A DNA stretch of 64,000 nt, from contig NZ_VCAO01000002.1 in the NCBI RefSeq assembly GCF_005884405.1, positions 415,260 through 479,259 on the forward strand, in the 5' to 3' direction. Origin of the DNA: Qipengyuania marisflavi. Its GTDB lineage: Bacteria > Pseudomonadota > Alphaproteobacteria > Sphingomonadales > Sphingomonadaceae. Numbering within the stretch: position 1 is the stretch's first letter; the number at the start of each line of letters is the position of its first letter. The notes below the pieces were generated by a model that saw only the letters and a program-made list of their open reading frames with translations, searched no databases and was not told where the DNA came from. This document shows positions 46,559 to 55,977 of this stretch, piece by piece. A program made the position numbers and the translations under genes.

Positions 46559-48376
46559 ATGCACGCCTATCGTACCCACAATTGCGCACAGTTGACGCAG
46601 GACGCTGTCGGCGAAACCGTCCGTCTGTCGGGCTGGGTCCACAAGAAGCGCGACCACGGTGGCGTATTGTTCGTCGATCTGCGCGATCATTACGGCATTA
46701 CGCAGATTGTGGCCGATGAAGACAGCCCGGCATTGCCCGTGCTGGAAAAGCTGAAGCTGGAATCGGTGGTGACCATTGATGGCGGCGTGAAGGCCCGCGA
46801 CGCGGTGGCAGTAAACCCGAACCTGCCGACCGGCGAGATCGAGGTTTTTGCCCGTTCGGTTACAGTCCAGAGCCGCGCGGAAGACCTGCCGCTGATCGTT
46901 AATTCGGCAGAAGATTATCCTGAGGAAACGCGCCTCAAATATCGCTTCATCGATCTGCGCCGTGAACGCGTCCACGCCAACATCATGTTGCGTAACCGCG
47001 TGATCACCAGCCTGCGCGGGCGAATGATCGATCAGGGCTTTACCGAGTTCCAAACCCCGATCCTGGGCGCTTCCAGCCCCGAGGGCGCGCGCGATTATCT
47101 GGTGCCCAGCCGCCTGCATCCGGGCCGCTTCTACGCGCTGCCGCAGGCGCCGCAGATGTTCAAGCAACTGTTGATGGTGGCCGGGTTCGACCGCTATTTC
47201 CAGATTGCGCCCTGTTTCCGCGACGAGGACCTTCGCGCCGACCGCAGCCCCGAATTCTATCAGCTCGATTTTGAAATGAGCTTCGTCACGCAGGAAGATG
47301 TGTTCAACACCATCGAACCCGTGCTGGCCGGTGTGTTCGAAGAATTTGCGGGCGACAAAAGCGTCACCCCGGCGGGCGAGTTCCCGCGCATCCCCTATGC
47401 CGAAGCGATCCTGAAATATGGCACCGACAAGCCCGATCTGCGCAACCCGGTCCTGATTTCGGATGTCGGCGCGCATTTCGAGAAGTCGGGCTTTGGCTTG
47501 TTCGAAAAGATCGTGGGCGGCGGCGGAACCGTACGCGCAATTCCGGCACCGGGGACCAATGAGAAGAGCCGCAAGTTTTTTGATGAAATGAATGACTGGG
47601 CGCGCAAGGAAGGCTTTGCAGGGCTTGGCTATGTGACCCGCAAAAGCGGCGAGTTCGGCGGCCCGATCGCCAAAAACCACGGCACCGAAGGCATGGAGAA
47701 GCTCTATGCCGAACTGGGGCTGGGCGAAAATGACGGCCTGTTCTTTGCGGCGGGCAAGGAAAAGGATGCGGCCCGGCTGGCCGGTGCTGCACGCACCCGT
47801 GTCGGCGAGACGCTGGGCCTGATCGAGGAGGGCGCATTCAAGTTCTGCTGGATCGTCGATTTCCCGATGTTCGAATATGACGAAGACCTCAAAAAGGTCG
47901 ATTTCAGCCACAATCCGTTCTCGATGCCGCAGGGCGAGATGGAGGCGCTGGAGACCAAGGACCCGCTCGATATTCTGGCTTGGCAGTATGACATTGTATG
48001 CAATGGCTATGAACTGTCCAGCGGTGCGATCCGGAATCACCGCCCTGACATAATGTACAAGGCATTCGAAGTCGCAGGCTATTCCAAGGAAGAGGTCGAT
48101 GCGAACTTCAGCGGTATGATCGAAGCGTTCAAGCTGGGCGCTCCGCCGCATGGCGGTTCGGCGCCGGGTATCGACCGGATCGTGATGCTGCTGGCCGACG
48201 AGCCGAACATTCGCGAGGTTATCGCCTTCCCGCTGAACCAGCGGGCGCAGGATCTGATGATGGGCGCGCCCTCGGCAGTCAGCCCGGCGCAGCTGCGCGA
48301 TGTACACATCCGCCTGACCGAACAGCCCAAGGCTGATCCGGCAGAGCAGGTGCGAACCGACAACATCGGCGAATGA
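46559..48376 (+). CDS. aspS: Aspartate--tRNA ligase
   Basis: 605 residues, bacterial-type class II synthetase. It has an N-terminal OB fold ([26 protein letters not shown]), motif 2 around [14 protein letters not shown], the bacterial GAD insertion and motif 3 [22 protein letters not shown]. Whether it also charges tRNA-Asn cannot be read from sequence alone. AAAGAAA precedes the ATG. Confidence 0.97.
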   Translation: MHAYRTHNCAQLTQDAVGETVRLSGWVHKKRDHGGVLFVDLRDHYGITQIVADEDSPALPVLEKLKLESVVTIDGGVKARDAVAVNPNLPTGEIEVFARSVTVQSRAEDLPLIVNSAEDYPEETRLKYRFIDLRRERVHANIMLRNRVITSLRGRMIDQGFTEFQTPILGASSPEGARDYLVPSRLHPGRFYALPQAPQMFKQLLMVAGFDRYFQIAPCFRDEDLRADRSPEFYQLDFEMSFVTQEDVFNTIEPVLAGVFEEFAGDKSVTPAGEFPRIPYAEAILKYGTDKPDLRNPVLISDVGAHFEKSGFGLFEKIVGGGGTVRAIPAPGTNEKSRKFFDEMNDWARKEGFAGLGYVTRKSGEFGGPIAKNHGTEGMEKLYAELGLGENDGLFFAAGKEKDAARLAGAARTRVGETLGLIEEGAFKFCWIVDFPMFEYDEDLKKVDFSHNPFSMPQGEMEALETKDPLDILAWQYDIVCNGYELSSGAIRNHRPDIMYKAFEVAGYSKEEVDANFSGMIEAFKLGAPPHGGSAPGIDRIVMLLADEPNIREVIAFPLNQRAQDLMMGAPSAVSPAQLRDVHIRLTEQPKADPAEQVRTDNIGE

Positions 48377-48383
48377 CATGAAA

Positions 48384-48418
48384 AAGGGCGCGGAGCCGAA
48401 ACTCCGCGCCCTTGTTTT
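48384..48418. terminator. Intrinsic terminator between aspS and the DUF2383 gene
   Basis: A 12-bp stem, AAGGGCGCGGAG (48384-48395) with CTCCGCGCCCTT (48402-48413), then GTTTTT. The stem is preceded by AAAA, so it can serve both convergent genes. Confidence 0.93.
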
Positions 48419-48435
48419 TGGACTAGGCGGTAAGC

Positions 48436-48867
48436 TTAGTCGTACTGCTTTTCGATCATGTTGCCGAACTTTTCGCCTTCGCAAATCTCGGCATAACACT
48501 GCTGGATCACGGCGCGATCCTGCGGGTCGAGATCGTCATTCTTCAGGGCGGCATCGAACTTGCCCTTGATGTAATCTTCGCCTTCTTCGACGCGTTCGGC
48601 AGCGGCTTCGTCGCCGTTTTCGAACATGTCGGTAATCTCGGTCCAGATGCGATGCAGGCCGCCCGCAGCGGTGCCCTTGGTTACGAGCTCTTCACCGCGG
48701 CGTTGCAATTCTGCATTCAGCGTGCCGAGCGTGGCTTCACGCTTCTGCAAACGCTCGTTCAGCGCCTGCTTGAGCTGTGGGCTGTTCGCCTTCTCAGCAG
48801 CCTTACGATAGCCGTCGACCGAATCGTGGGTCGTGTCGGTGAGAGTTTTGAGGATGGTGCTGGTCAT
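48436..48867 (-). CDS. DUF2383 four-helix-bundle protein (PA2169 family)
   Basis: 143 residues, all helical and strongly charged. The pattern LTDTTHDSVDGYRKAAEKA and the later EGEDYIKGKFDAALKND match DUF2383, a ferritin-like four-helix bundle of unknown function. A near-consensus EcfG promoter lies upstream, so it is probably a general stress protein like the CsbD in this window. Confidence 0.87.
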   Translation of the reverse strand: MTSTILKTLTDTTHDSVDGYRKAAEKANSPQLKQALNERLQKREATLGTLNAELQRRGEELVTKGTAAGGLHRIWTEITDMFENGDEAAAERVEEGEDYIKGKFDAALKNDDLDPQDRAVIQQCYAEICEGEKFGNMIEKQYD

Positions 48868-48904
48868 GTGGATGCTTCCCTTTGAAATTGGATTACACCA
48901 GACT

Positions 48905-48929
48905 AACGCAGCATTCAGCGAGAAGGTCC
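48905..48929 (-). promoter_or_regulatory. EcfG-like promoter of the DUF2383 gene
   Basis: On the minus strand: GGACC (48929-48925), 16-bp spacer, CGTT (48908-48905). It has one mismatch to GGAAC-N16/17-CGTT. The ATG at 48867 is 38 bp after the -10 element, giving a short leader. Confidence 0.55.
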
Positions 48930-48977
48930 GGGCTTTTATGGCCCGGACCTCTCTAATCGTCGCAAACAGGCGTCGTT

Positions 48978-50954
48978 TCAGCCATCGCTTTCAACAAACA
49001 CATATTCATGCTGTGAATCGTCGAGCGTCAGAGTGCGCTTTCCGTCCTGTTCGCCGATCAGCAGGATGAATCCTGCCAGACCGGGGCTGGTGAAAAAGAC
49101 CGAGCTTGTGCCATCGTCATTCGCCCGCGTGCCGACCTTTGACCGCCCCGAAGTCATGTGCAGCCACGTTTCACCATCAATTTGCATGACATGAACCGGC
49201 CCGAGATCGGGGTTGCTGTAATGCGGCGCCAATGCGGTCAGCACGGCTGGGTCGCCTGCTTCAACCACCCCCTCGCGGCCCTTGGCACGGCCCTGAGCAC
49301 CCAGAGAGACGATAGCCTCTACGTTTTCCTCTGCCTCCGGTTTGCCGTCATAGAGCACCTCCATCAGCTTGCGCTGGAAAGGGCCAAGCAGAGCCTGTCC
49401 CTCGTCGGAATTGGTGAGCAGCACAGCGCCCACACCAGCTTCGGGAATGAACCAGAAGTTGCTCTTGTAGCCCAGCAGGCTGCCGCCGTGGAAAAACACC
49501 GGGACCCCGGTCGAGCGGCTTTCCATCAGACCCATGCCGTACCAGGCGTCCTCGCCAATCGCGACATTGTGTTCGCGGCGCTTGAGCAGGTTTTCAGCGG
49601 AAAACAGCTGTGTGCCATCTGCCGCCTTGCCTTCCCGCAATTCGTTGAGCGCATAAAGCGCCATGTCATGCGCGGTCGACCATGCGCCGCCAGCCGGACG
49701 ATAGGGGCGCACCACCGAATTCCACACCATTTCGATCGGTTGAACTTCTTCCCCAAAGCCGCGGGCGTGGGGCATGGCCCAATTGTCCGCCATCGCTTCA
49801 GAATAATCGAAGGTGGTCGCCTCCATGCCGAGCGGCACGAAGATGCGTTCATCCATCGCCTGATCGAACGCGGCGCCCAATTCCATATCGGGATGGATCA
49901 AATGCCCGCCAATATAGCCAGCGGCGCTTGCCATCAGATTGTTGTACTGGAACACTTCGCCAAAGCCGCTGGTGGGCTCGGTACCGGAAAGCAGGTCGAA
50001 GGTGTTGGATGCAGGCGTATCGCCGGAAGTGGCGACAACCATCTCCATATCCTTGCGCGGCAGGCCGGTACAGGCACAGACCAGATGTTCGACCAGCACC
50101 TTCGCAGTGGTTTCATCACTGCCCAGCCGGAACGCCGGGTACAGTTCAACTACGGGCTGATCCCAGCGCAGCTTTCCTTCATCGGCGAGCGAGGACAGCA
50201 GCAGCGTTGCCATGCCCTTGGTGTTTGATGCGACCATGAAGCTGGTGTTGGCATCCACAGGATCGTCACTGCCCAACGATTTCACGCCAAGGCCGCCTTC
50301 GTAAACAATGCGGTCATTATCGACCAGGGCGAGGCCGACGCCCGGTATTTTCAGCTGGGCCATCGATTGCGACACGAATTCGCGCAGCTCGGCGATGCGT
50401 TCTGGCGTCAATTCATGCGCGGTTTTGCCGGCGAAGCTTTCCTTCTCGAAATTGGCCGGACTGAGTGAACCGAAGGCCTGCCCAAGCTGTGCCCCGCGCT
50501 TGGCAATGGTCGCCAAGGCGCCGCGCACCAGCATCACGGTCCAGTCGTCACCTTTGCGCAGCGCAATACCTTGCAGCACCAATTTCTCGGCGGGCGAGGT
50601 TTCGTAGCCGGCAACAGTGATCTGGTCCCAACCGTCGCGTGCAGGCGGTTCTTGCGCCAGTTCAATCTCGCGCACGAAGTCCGGGTCGAATTTTTGCCAG
50701 CCCATTGTAATCGCGTCGCTGCCGTCCGCTGCCTGATCGATCCCGATCACGGCGACAGTGGCGTCACCTTCTGGCGCGGTGAATACCAGCATGCCATCGC
50801 GTCGGTCCGTGCTCCATCCCGGAGGGGCGACCATCGTGGCCCCGGTGCCGGTGTCGAGCGTCCCGGCTTCGGCGGCGACGGGCTCCTGCGCGTGAAGGGC
50901 CACCGGCGCACTTGCCAGAGCGATTGCCGAGGCGAACATTGTAAAGCGTTTCAA
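48978..50954 (-). CDS. Secreted serine hydrolase, beta-lactamase/class C PBP family
   Basis: 658 residues with a signal peptide (cleaved after ALHAQ). Residues from about 190 to 560 form a beta-lactamase-like domain; the serine is in SNTKG (SxxK) and the Tyr motif is probably in FQYNNLMAS. The N-terminal ~170 residues form an extra domain not recognised. Such proteins act as D-amino acid peptidases or esterases in the periplasm. It stands alone, divergent from acpP. Confidence 0.85.
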   Translation of the reverse strand: MKRFTMFASAIALASAPVALHAQEPVAAEAGTLDTGTGATMVAPPGWSTDRRDGMLVFTAPEGDATVAVIGIDQAADGSDAITMGWQKFDPDFVREIELAQEPPARDGWDQITVAGYETSPAEKLVLQGIALRKGDDWTVMLVRGALATIAKRGAQLGQAFGSLSPANFEKESFAGKTAHELTPERIAELREFVSQSMAQLKIPGVGLALVDNDRIVYEGGLGVKSLGSDDPVDANTSFMVASNTKGMATLLLSSLADEGKLRWDQPVVELYPAFRLGSDETTAKVLVEHLVCACTGLPRKDMEMVVATSGDTPASNTFDLLSGTEPTSGFGEVFQYNNLMASAAGYIGGHLIHPDMELGAAFDQAMDERIFVPLGMEATTFDYSEAMADNWAMPHARGFGEEVQPIEMVWNSVVRPYRPAGGAWSTAHDMALYALNELREGKAADGTQLFSAENLLKRREHNVAIGEDAWYGMGLMESRSTGVPVFFHGGSLLGYKSNFWFIPEAGVGAVLLTNSDEGQALLGPFQRKLMEVLYDGKPEAEENVEAIVSLGAQGRAKGREGVVEAGDPAVLTALAPHYSNPDLGPVHVMQIDGETWLHMTSGRSKVGTRANDDGTSSVFFTSPGLAGFILLIGEQDGKRTLTLDDSQHEYVFVESDG

Positions 50955-51100
50955 ATTCCATCTCCCACTGTTATGCTTGAATACTACACCTGATTATCCA
51001 TCCGTCAATTTACAAGTGGGGCTGTCTGGCCCTTGCGTTGGCCTCCGCCGTTCATTAGGGCGAAAGCCAATTTACTAACCCCCAGCGTAGAGGGAAGATT

Positions 51101-51337
51101 ATGAGCGATACCGCCGACCGCGTGCAGAAGATTGTTGTCGAGCATCTTGGCGTCGAAGCCGACAAGGTTACCCAGGAAGCCAGCTTCATTGATGATCTGG
51201 GTGCTGACAGCCTCGATATTGTCGAGCTGGTGATGGCATTCGAAGAAGAATTTGGCGTCGAAATCCCCGATGATGCGGCGGAAAAGATCACCACCGTTGG
51301 TGATGCGACGAAATATATCGAAGAGCACAAGGGCTGA
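51101..51337 (+). CDS. acpP: Acyl carrier protein
   Basis: 78 residues, acidic helical bundle. The 4'-phosphopantetheine serine is in [12 protein letters not shown]. It carries acyl chains in type II fatty acid synthesis. GAGGGAAG precedes the ATG. fabF follows after an attenuating hairpin. Confidence 0.98.
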   Translation: MSDTADRVQKIVVEHLGVEADKVTQEASFIDDLGADSLDIVELVMAFEEEFGVEIPDDAAEKITTVGDATKYIEEHKG

Positions 51338-51379
51338 TCATCAGCCTTGGACTTTCATTCCGCCGATAGGCGGGACCAG

Positions 51380-51421
51380 ACAGGCCCGACCCGTTAGCGG
51401 GCCGGGCCTGTTGTCTTTTTT
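51380..51421 (+). terminator. Hairpin with T tract between acpP and fabF
   Basis: ACAGGCCCG (51380-51388) pairs with CGGGCCTGT (51403-51411) and an inner CCG/CGG extends the stem; GTCTTTTTT follows. It ends just before the fabF start. Partial termination here would make acpP more abundant than fabF, as is usual. Confidence 0.85.
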
Positions 51422-51433
51422 GCGGAGAATTTC

Positions 51434-52693
51434 ATGCGTCGTGTGGTTGTTACCGGACTTGGCCTCGTCACTCCCCTTGGCTGCGATGTGGAAACCGTCT
51501 GGGCAAACCTGATTGCCAGCAAAAGCGGCGCAGGCCCTATCACGCGGTTCGATGCTTCGGACCAGAAATGCCAGATCGCCTGCGAGGTTAAGCCCAAGGA
51601 TCATGAGTTCGGCTTCGATCCCGACAAGCGCGTTGACCACAAGGTCCAGCGGCAGGTCGACCCCTTCATCATCTACGGAATCGATGCAGCGGGTCAGGCG
51701 ATTGAAGATGCCGGTCTGGAAGATATGGACGAGGCGCTCAAGCTGCGTACCGGAGTATCGATTGGCTCGGGCATCGGCGGATTACCGGGGATCGAACTGG
51801 AATCGATCAACCTTCACGAACGCGGCCCCGGCCGGGTCAGCCCGCATTTTGTCCACGGACGGCTGATAAATCTGATCAGCGGTCAGGTGTCGATCAAATA
51901 TGGCCTGATGGGGCCGAACCACGCGGTGGTGACGGCGTGTTCAACCGGCGCGCATTCGATTGGTGATGCGGCCCGCATGATCAAGGATGACGATGCCGAC
52001 ATCATGCTGGCGGGCGGTGCCGAAGGTACTGTGAACCCGCTGGGCGTCGCCGGTTTTGCACAGGCGCGCGCGCTCAATATGAGCATGAATGACCGCCCGA
52101 CCGAAGCCAGCCGCCCCTATGACAAGGACCGCGACGGCTTTGTTATGGGCGAGGGCGCGGGCGTGGTGGTGTTGGAGGAATACGAGCACGCCAAGGCGCG
52201 CGGCGCGAAGATCTATGCCGAGGTGGTCGGTTATGGCCTCTCTGGCGATGCCTATCACGTCACAGCACCGCATCCCGAAGGTAAGGGCGCGGAACTGTCG
52301 ATGCGCATGGCACTTCGCAAGGCGGGGATCGAGCCGTCGGACATTGATTACATCAATGCCCACGGCACCTCGACCATGGCCGACACGATCGAACTCGCTG
52401 CTGCCAAGCGCGTGTTTGGCGACGATCTGAGCGGCGCATCGATGTCGAGCACCAAATCTGCCATCGGCCATCTGCTGGGCGGGGCTGGCGCGGTGGAGAG
52501 CATCTTCTGCATTCTGGCGCTGCGCGACCAGATCGTGCCTCCGACGCTCAATCTCGACAATCCGGACGAGGGCTGTGAAGGCGTCGACCTGGTGCCGCAC
52601 ACTGCTAAAAAGCGCGAAGTGCGGGCAGTGCTCAACAACAGCTTCGGCTTCGGCGGGACCAATGCCTCGCTGGTGATGAAGAAGGTCGACTGA
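51434..52693 (+). CDS. fabF: 3-oxoacyl-[acyl-carrier-protein] synthase II (FabF)
   Basis: 419 residues, thiolase fold. The Cys-His-His triad is in VVTACSTGAH, NAHGTSTMADTIE and SAIGHLLGGAGAVE. It elongates acyl-ACP with malonyl-ACP and controls the 16:1 to 18:1 step. Conserved acpP-fabF-mltG order. Confidence 0.98.
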   Translation: MRRVVVTGLGLVTPLGCDVETVWANLIASKSGAGPITRFDASDQKCQIACEVKPKDHEFGFDPDKRVDHKVQRQVDPFIIYGIDAAGQAIEDAGLEDMDEALKLRTGVSIGSGIGGLPGIELESINLHERGPGRVSPHFVHGRLINLISGQVSIKYGLMGPNHAVVTACSTGAHSIGDAARMIKDDDADIMLAGGAEGTVNPLGVAGFAQARALNMSMNDRPTEASRPYDKDRDGFVMGEGAGVVVLEEYEHAKARGAKIYAEVVGYGLSGDAYHVTAPHPEGKGAELSMRMALRKAGIEPSDIDYINAHGTSTMADTIELAAAKRVFGDDLSGASMSSTKSAIGHLLGGAGAVESIFCILALRDQIVPPTLNLDNPDEGCEGVDLVPHTAKKREVRAVLNNSFGFGGTNASLVMKKVD

Positions 52694-52694
52694 C

Positions 52695-53666
52695 GTGAGA
52701 TTGCCGACCGGTCTGCTCGCCGCGGCCGCTGGTCTGGTCATCGCGCTGGCTGCGCTGTGGTTTGCAGGCGGCTGGTACGTGCCCAGCGATGTCGAGGAAG
52801 ACACCAGCTTTATCGTGCCATCTGGCGCCACGCTGACCTCGGTCGCGCGCAAGCTGGAGGAAGAGCAGTTGATTGGCTCAGCCGACGGATTCCTGCTGCG
52901 CGCCAAGATATTGGGCGGCGGTGCACCAATCAAGGCGGGCGAGTTCATGCTCCCCGCAGGGGCCAGCCCATCGCGAATTCTCGACACCTTCCAAAGTGGA
53001 GAAGTTATCCGCCGCTTCGTCACTGTGCCCGAAGGGATGCCTTCGATCATGGTGTGGGAACGGATGATGGCCGAAGATCTGCTGACCGGGGAAATTCCGG
53101 TGCCGCAGGAAGGGTCCGTTCTGCCTGACAGCTATGATTTCGAACGCGGAGAAAGCCGCGCGGCTGTGCTGGCGCGGATGCAGGCGGCCATGCAGAACTT
53201 CCTCGCCGAGGCCTGGCCCAAGCGGGGGAAGGGCATCGCAGTCGACAACATCAAGGATGCGGTAATCCTCGCCTCCATTGTGGAGAAGGAAACCGGCGTC
53301 GCGCGCGAACGCAAAATGGTTGCGGGGTTGTATTCCAATCGTGTGCGCGACGGGATGTTGATCCAAGCCGATCCGACGATAATTTATCCGATTACCAAGG
53401 GCAAACCTCTTGGTCGCCGGATCAAGCAATCCGAAATCGCCGCGATCAATGATTACAACACCTATACGATGGTTGGCCTGCCCAAGGGTCCGATCACCAA
53501 CCCAGGCCGCGAATCGATTGATGCCGTGCTGCATCCCGCCAAAACCGAAGCGCGCTATATGGTGGCCGATGGAACGGGCGGGCATGCCTTTGCCCAGACG
53601 TTGGATGAGCATAACAGCAACGTCGCCAAATGGTTCGCAATCCGGCGCAAGCGCGGCGAGATGTGA
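52695..53666 (+). CDS. mltG: Endolytic murein transglycosylase MltG
   Basis: 323 residues with a GTG start one base after the fabF stop. One N-terminal membrane helix, then the YceG domain. The catalytic Glu is in ASIVEKETGVARERKMVAGLYSNR (segment near residue 197). It cleaves nascent glycan strands to end peptidoglycan synthesis. Confidence 0.95.
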   Translation: MRLPTGLLAAAAGLVIALAALWFAGGWYVPSDVEEDTSFIVPSGATLTSVARKLEEEQLIGSADGFLLRAKILGGGAPIKAGEFMLPAGASPSRILDTFQSGEVIRRFVTVPEGMPSIMVWERMMAEDLLTGEIPVPQEGSVLPDSYDFERGESRAAVLARMQAAMQNFLAEAWPKRGKGIAVDNIKDAVILASIVEKETGVARERKMVAGLYSNRVRDGMLIQADPTIIYPITKGKPLGRRIKQSEIAAINDYNTYTMVGLPKGPITNPGRESIDAVLHPAKTEARYMVADGTGGHAFAQTLDEHNSNVAKWFAIRRKRGEM

Positions 53667-54181
53667 GCGAAGCGGGCGCGCCGCTGATCCTGACGGCAGA
53701 GCTGCCACCGGGGCTGCACCGCCGCTTTACTGCATTGCGAAGCGAACATTTTCCGCCCGAGCGCAATCATCTTGAAGCCCATGTCACTCTGTTCCACGCG
53801 CTGCCGCCGATGTGTGAGGGTGAGCTGCGCCGGCTGCTGGGACGGCTGACAGCTGCGATGGCTCCTGTTGGGGGCCGGATCGAAGGGATTATGCCGATGG
53901 GCAGCGGCACCGCTATCCGCCTCGCCAGCCATGATCTGCTGATGGTGCGCGGCGATGTGGCGGAGCATTTTCACGGCATGCTCACCGCGCAGGACAGCCA
54001 CAATCCGCGGCTCCATGTCACGGTGCAGAACAAGGTTACGCCCGCGCAGGCCAAAGCGCTGCAAGCCTCTCTGGCACCGATAATCCTGCCCGAGCGGTTC
54101 AAATTTCCGGGTCTGGCACTGCACCGCTATCGCGGCGGGCCGTGGGAATTTGTGGCGCGCTGGCCTTTCCGTGGGAAATGA
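53663..54181 (+). CDS. 2H phosphoesterase superfamily protein (2'-5' RNA ligase-like)
   Basis: About 172 residues. Two H-x-T motifs, EAHVTLFHAL and RLHVTVQNKV, define the two-histidine phosphoesterase fold of LigT/ThpR. It would hydrolyse 2',3'-cyclic or 2'-5' nucleotide bonds. The start is a GTG overlapping the mltG stop (GTGA), so the two are coupled. Confidence 0.82.
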   Translation: MSEAGAPLILTAELPPGLHRRFTALRSEHFPPERNHLEAHVTLFHALPPMCEGELRRLLGRLTAAMAPVGGRIEGIMPMGSGTAIRLASHDLLMVRGDVAEHFHGMLTAQDSHNPRLHVTVQNKVTPAQAKALQASLAPIILPERFKFPGLALHRYRGGPWEFVARWPFRGK

Positions 54182-54253
54182 GTGTTGACCGGCTGCGGAG
54201 TGCAGCCTAAATGCGCCGCCTGCACCCGCCAAGGCGGCGGGTTTGCCCTTTGG

Positions 54254-54330
54254 GGCGGAGTAGCTCAGCCGGTTAGAGCAGCGGAATCATAATCCGCGTG
54301 TCGGGGGTTCGAGTCCCTCCTCCGCTACCA
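54254..54330 (+). tRNA. tRNA-Met (CAT)
   Basis: Anticodon CAT in loop ATCATAA. D-arm AGCTCAGCCGGTTAGAGC and T-arm GGGGGTTCGAGTCCCTC are canonical. The acceptor GGCGGAG/CTCCGCT ends in a G-U pair and CCA is encoded. Its likeness to alphaproteobacterial elongator tRNA-Met argues against tRNA-Ile2. The 3' end is the attachment site of the element that follows. Confidence 0.92.
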
Positions 54331-54342
54331 CCTCCGCTACCA
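54319..54342. repeat. Duplicated tRNA 3' end (attachment core candidate)
   Basis: The last 12 bases of tRNA-Met, CCTCCGCTACCA, are repeated at once at 54331-54342. Integrases that use tRNA genes leave copies of the 3' end at element borders. A copy directly beside the tRNA suggests an att core or the scar of an earlier insertion. Confidence 0.75.
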
Positions 54343-54467
54343 ATCTCGAATCCGCATGGGTTCGCTTGCTTCCGCATACATCCGAAAAACTCAATTAAAA
54401 CAGAATGATGTGAGTGATTCGCGTCCGCTTGCGTGCGCATGCATTCGCTTGAAGCCGGATTTGGTTT

Positions 54468-54519
54468 GGGGGTATTTTGGGGGTATTTTCCGGGGGTAGC
54501 GAAAAGGAGCGATACCCCC
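54468..54519. promoter_or_regulatory. GGGGGTA repeats and RBS hairpin before the integrase
   Basis: GGGGGTATTTT occurs twice in tandem (54468-54478, 54479-54489). A third GGGGGTA (54492-54498) forms an inverted repeat with TACCCCC (54513-54519). The loop of this hairpin holds AAAAGGAG, the integrase ribosome-binding site. This may be an integrase or excisionase operator, or translational control. Confidence 0.5.
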
Positions 54520-54520
54520 A

Positions 54521-55766
54521 ATGTCCTTGAGTGAGATTCAGATCAAAAAAGCGAAGGCGGCTGAGCGTCCATACAAGCTTGCGGATGGGGAGGGATTATT
54601 CCTCCTCGTGCAAAAGAACGGCTCGGCGGCTGAAATACCGGTACCACGGGAAAGAGAAGCTGCTTTCTTTCGGTGCCTACCCCGAAGTCGGAATAGCGGC
54701 CGCAAGAGAACTCAAGAGAGCTGCCAAGGGTGTGCTGGCCGAAGGCAGGGACCCGATGGTTCACAAACCGGGTCGGGACTTCGAAGAGGCTAAGACCTTC
54801 AGGGCGATTGCCACCATGTGGCATGAGAACAGAGCAAGTAGTCTCAATCCCGCCCATGCGAAGCGCGTGTGGTCGCGGATGGAGCAGGACGTGCTTCCTG
54901 TCCTGGGCGAGCTCATGATACATGAGATAACCCCACCAGAAGTCCTGAAGGTCATTCGGAAGATCGAGGAGCGCGGCGCGCTCGACATCAGTCGACGGGC
55001 CAAGCAATGTATTGGTCAGGTATTCCAGTTCGCGATTGCCAGCGGACTTTGCGATTCCGATCCAACGGCGCATCTTCGGGGGGCTTTGAAACCACGTCCT
55101 CGGGTGAAGCATATGGCGAAGCTGCCTCTGGCACAGCTACCCGAACTCATCATGAAGATGGAGCGATACCAGGAAGAGGGTGAGAGACGATCCGAAATTA
55201 CGCGGGCGGCATTGACCTTTGCTCTTCTTACATGGGTCCGGACAAAGGAACTCCGGTTCGCCAAGAAGCACGAGTTTGAAGATCTAGTCGGAGATTCACC
55301 AGTTTGGCGCATTGGCGCTGATCGGATGAAAATGGGCCGCGAGCATATCGTGCCATTGTCGCGACAAGCCGCTTCTCTTGCTCAAGATATGATCAGCAAG
55401 TCCGAAGGCGAATACGTCTTTCCAGGCCAGAAGCCCAAGATGCCGCTTTCCGAGAATACGATGATCTATGGTCTCTATCGGCTCGGTTACCACGGGCGAC
55501 AAACTGTTCACGGCTTCAGGGGTCTGGCGAGCACCTGGGCGAATGAGCAGCTGGTCGAGGTCGGCGATCCACCGATGTGGATCCGCCGATATCATGAAGA
55601 CTGGGTCGAACTGCAATTGGCACACAGCGAAGAGAACGAGGTTCGCGGGGCATACAATGCTGCCGAATATCTCGCTCCCCGTCGTGCAATGCTGCAGGAT
55701 TGGGCAGACTTCCTCGATTCCATCGGCGGCAAAGCGCAAAACATTGCAGTTTTGAGAGCCGCGTGA
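54521..55766 (+). pseudogene. int: Tyrosine recombinase/integrase (P4 family), frameshifted
   Basis: The N terminus MSLSEIQIKKAKAAERPYKL reads in the frame of the ATG at 54521 as far as LVQKNGS; the rest, from RLKYRYHGKEKLLSFG onward, reads in the +1 frame to 55766. The join is at 54623-54627. Comparison with the family pattern NGSKLW-RxKYRY suggests an 8-bp loss. The catalytic part is intact: Arg in TWVRTKELR, HGFRGLAS (H-x-x-R), LAHSEENEVRG and the Tyr near GAYNAAEY. Without recoding, the protein would lack its DUF4102 arm-binding domain or not be made. Confidence 0.85.
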
Positions 55767-55773
55767 CCTGCTC

Positions 55774-55977
55774 CTAGGCGGGCACCTGCCCCAGCCATTC
55801 GACGCGAAGGCGGTCGAACCCGACAACGATACCCTCTGCGGTAACCTCAAATCCAAAGTCTTCGTTTGAGGGTTCGTAGTCTTCGAGAACCCAATGATCT
55901 CCGGCATCGGTTACAATTACAGCTCCCCGAGGAAGGTGCTCGAGCCGTCCGCTGATCCTTTTCCGATTCGTAGTCAT
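55774..55977 (-). CDS. Small DUF5818-like protein
   Basis: 67 residues from the ATG at 55977 (MTTNRKRISGRLEHLPRGAV). The short beta-rich segment VIVTDAGDHWVLEDYEP resembles DUF5818, common in sphingomonads; no function is known. It overlaps the upstream lytic transglycosylase stop by 4 bp, so the two are probably translated together. Confidence 0.65.
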   Translation of the reverse strand: MTTNRKRISGRLEHLPRGAVIVTDAGDHWVLEDYEPSNEDFGFEVTAEGIVVGFDRLRVEWLGQVPA

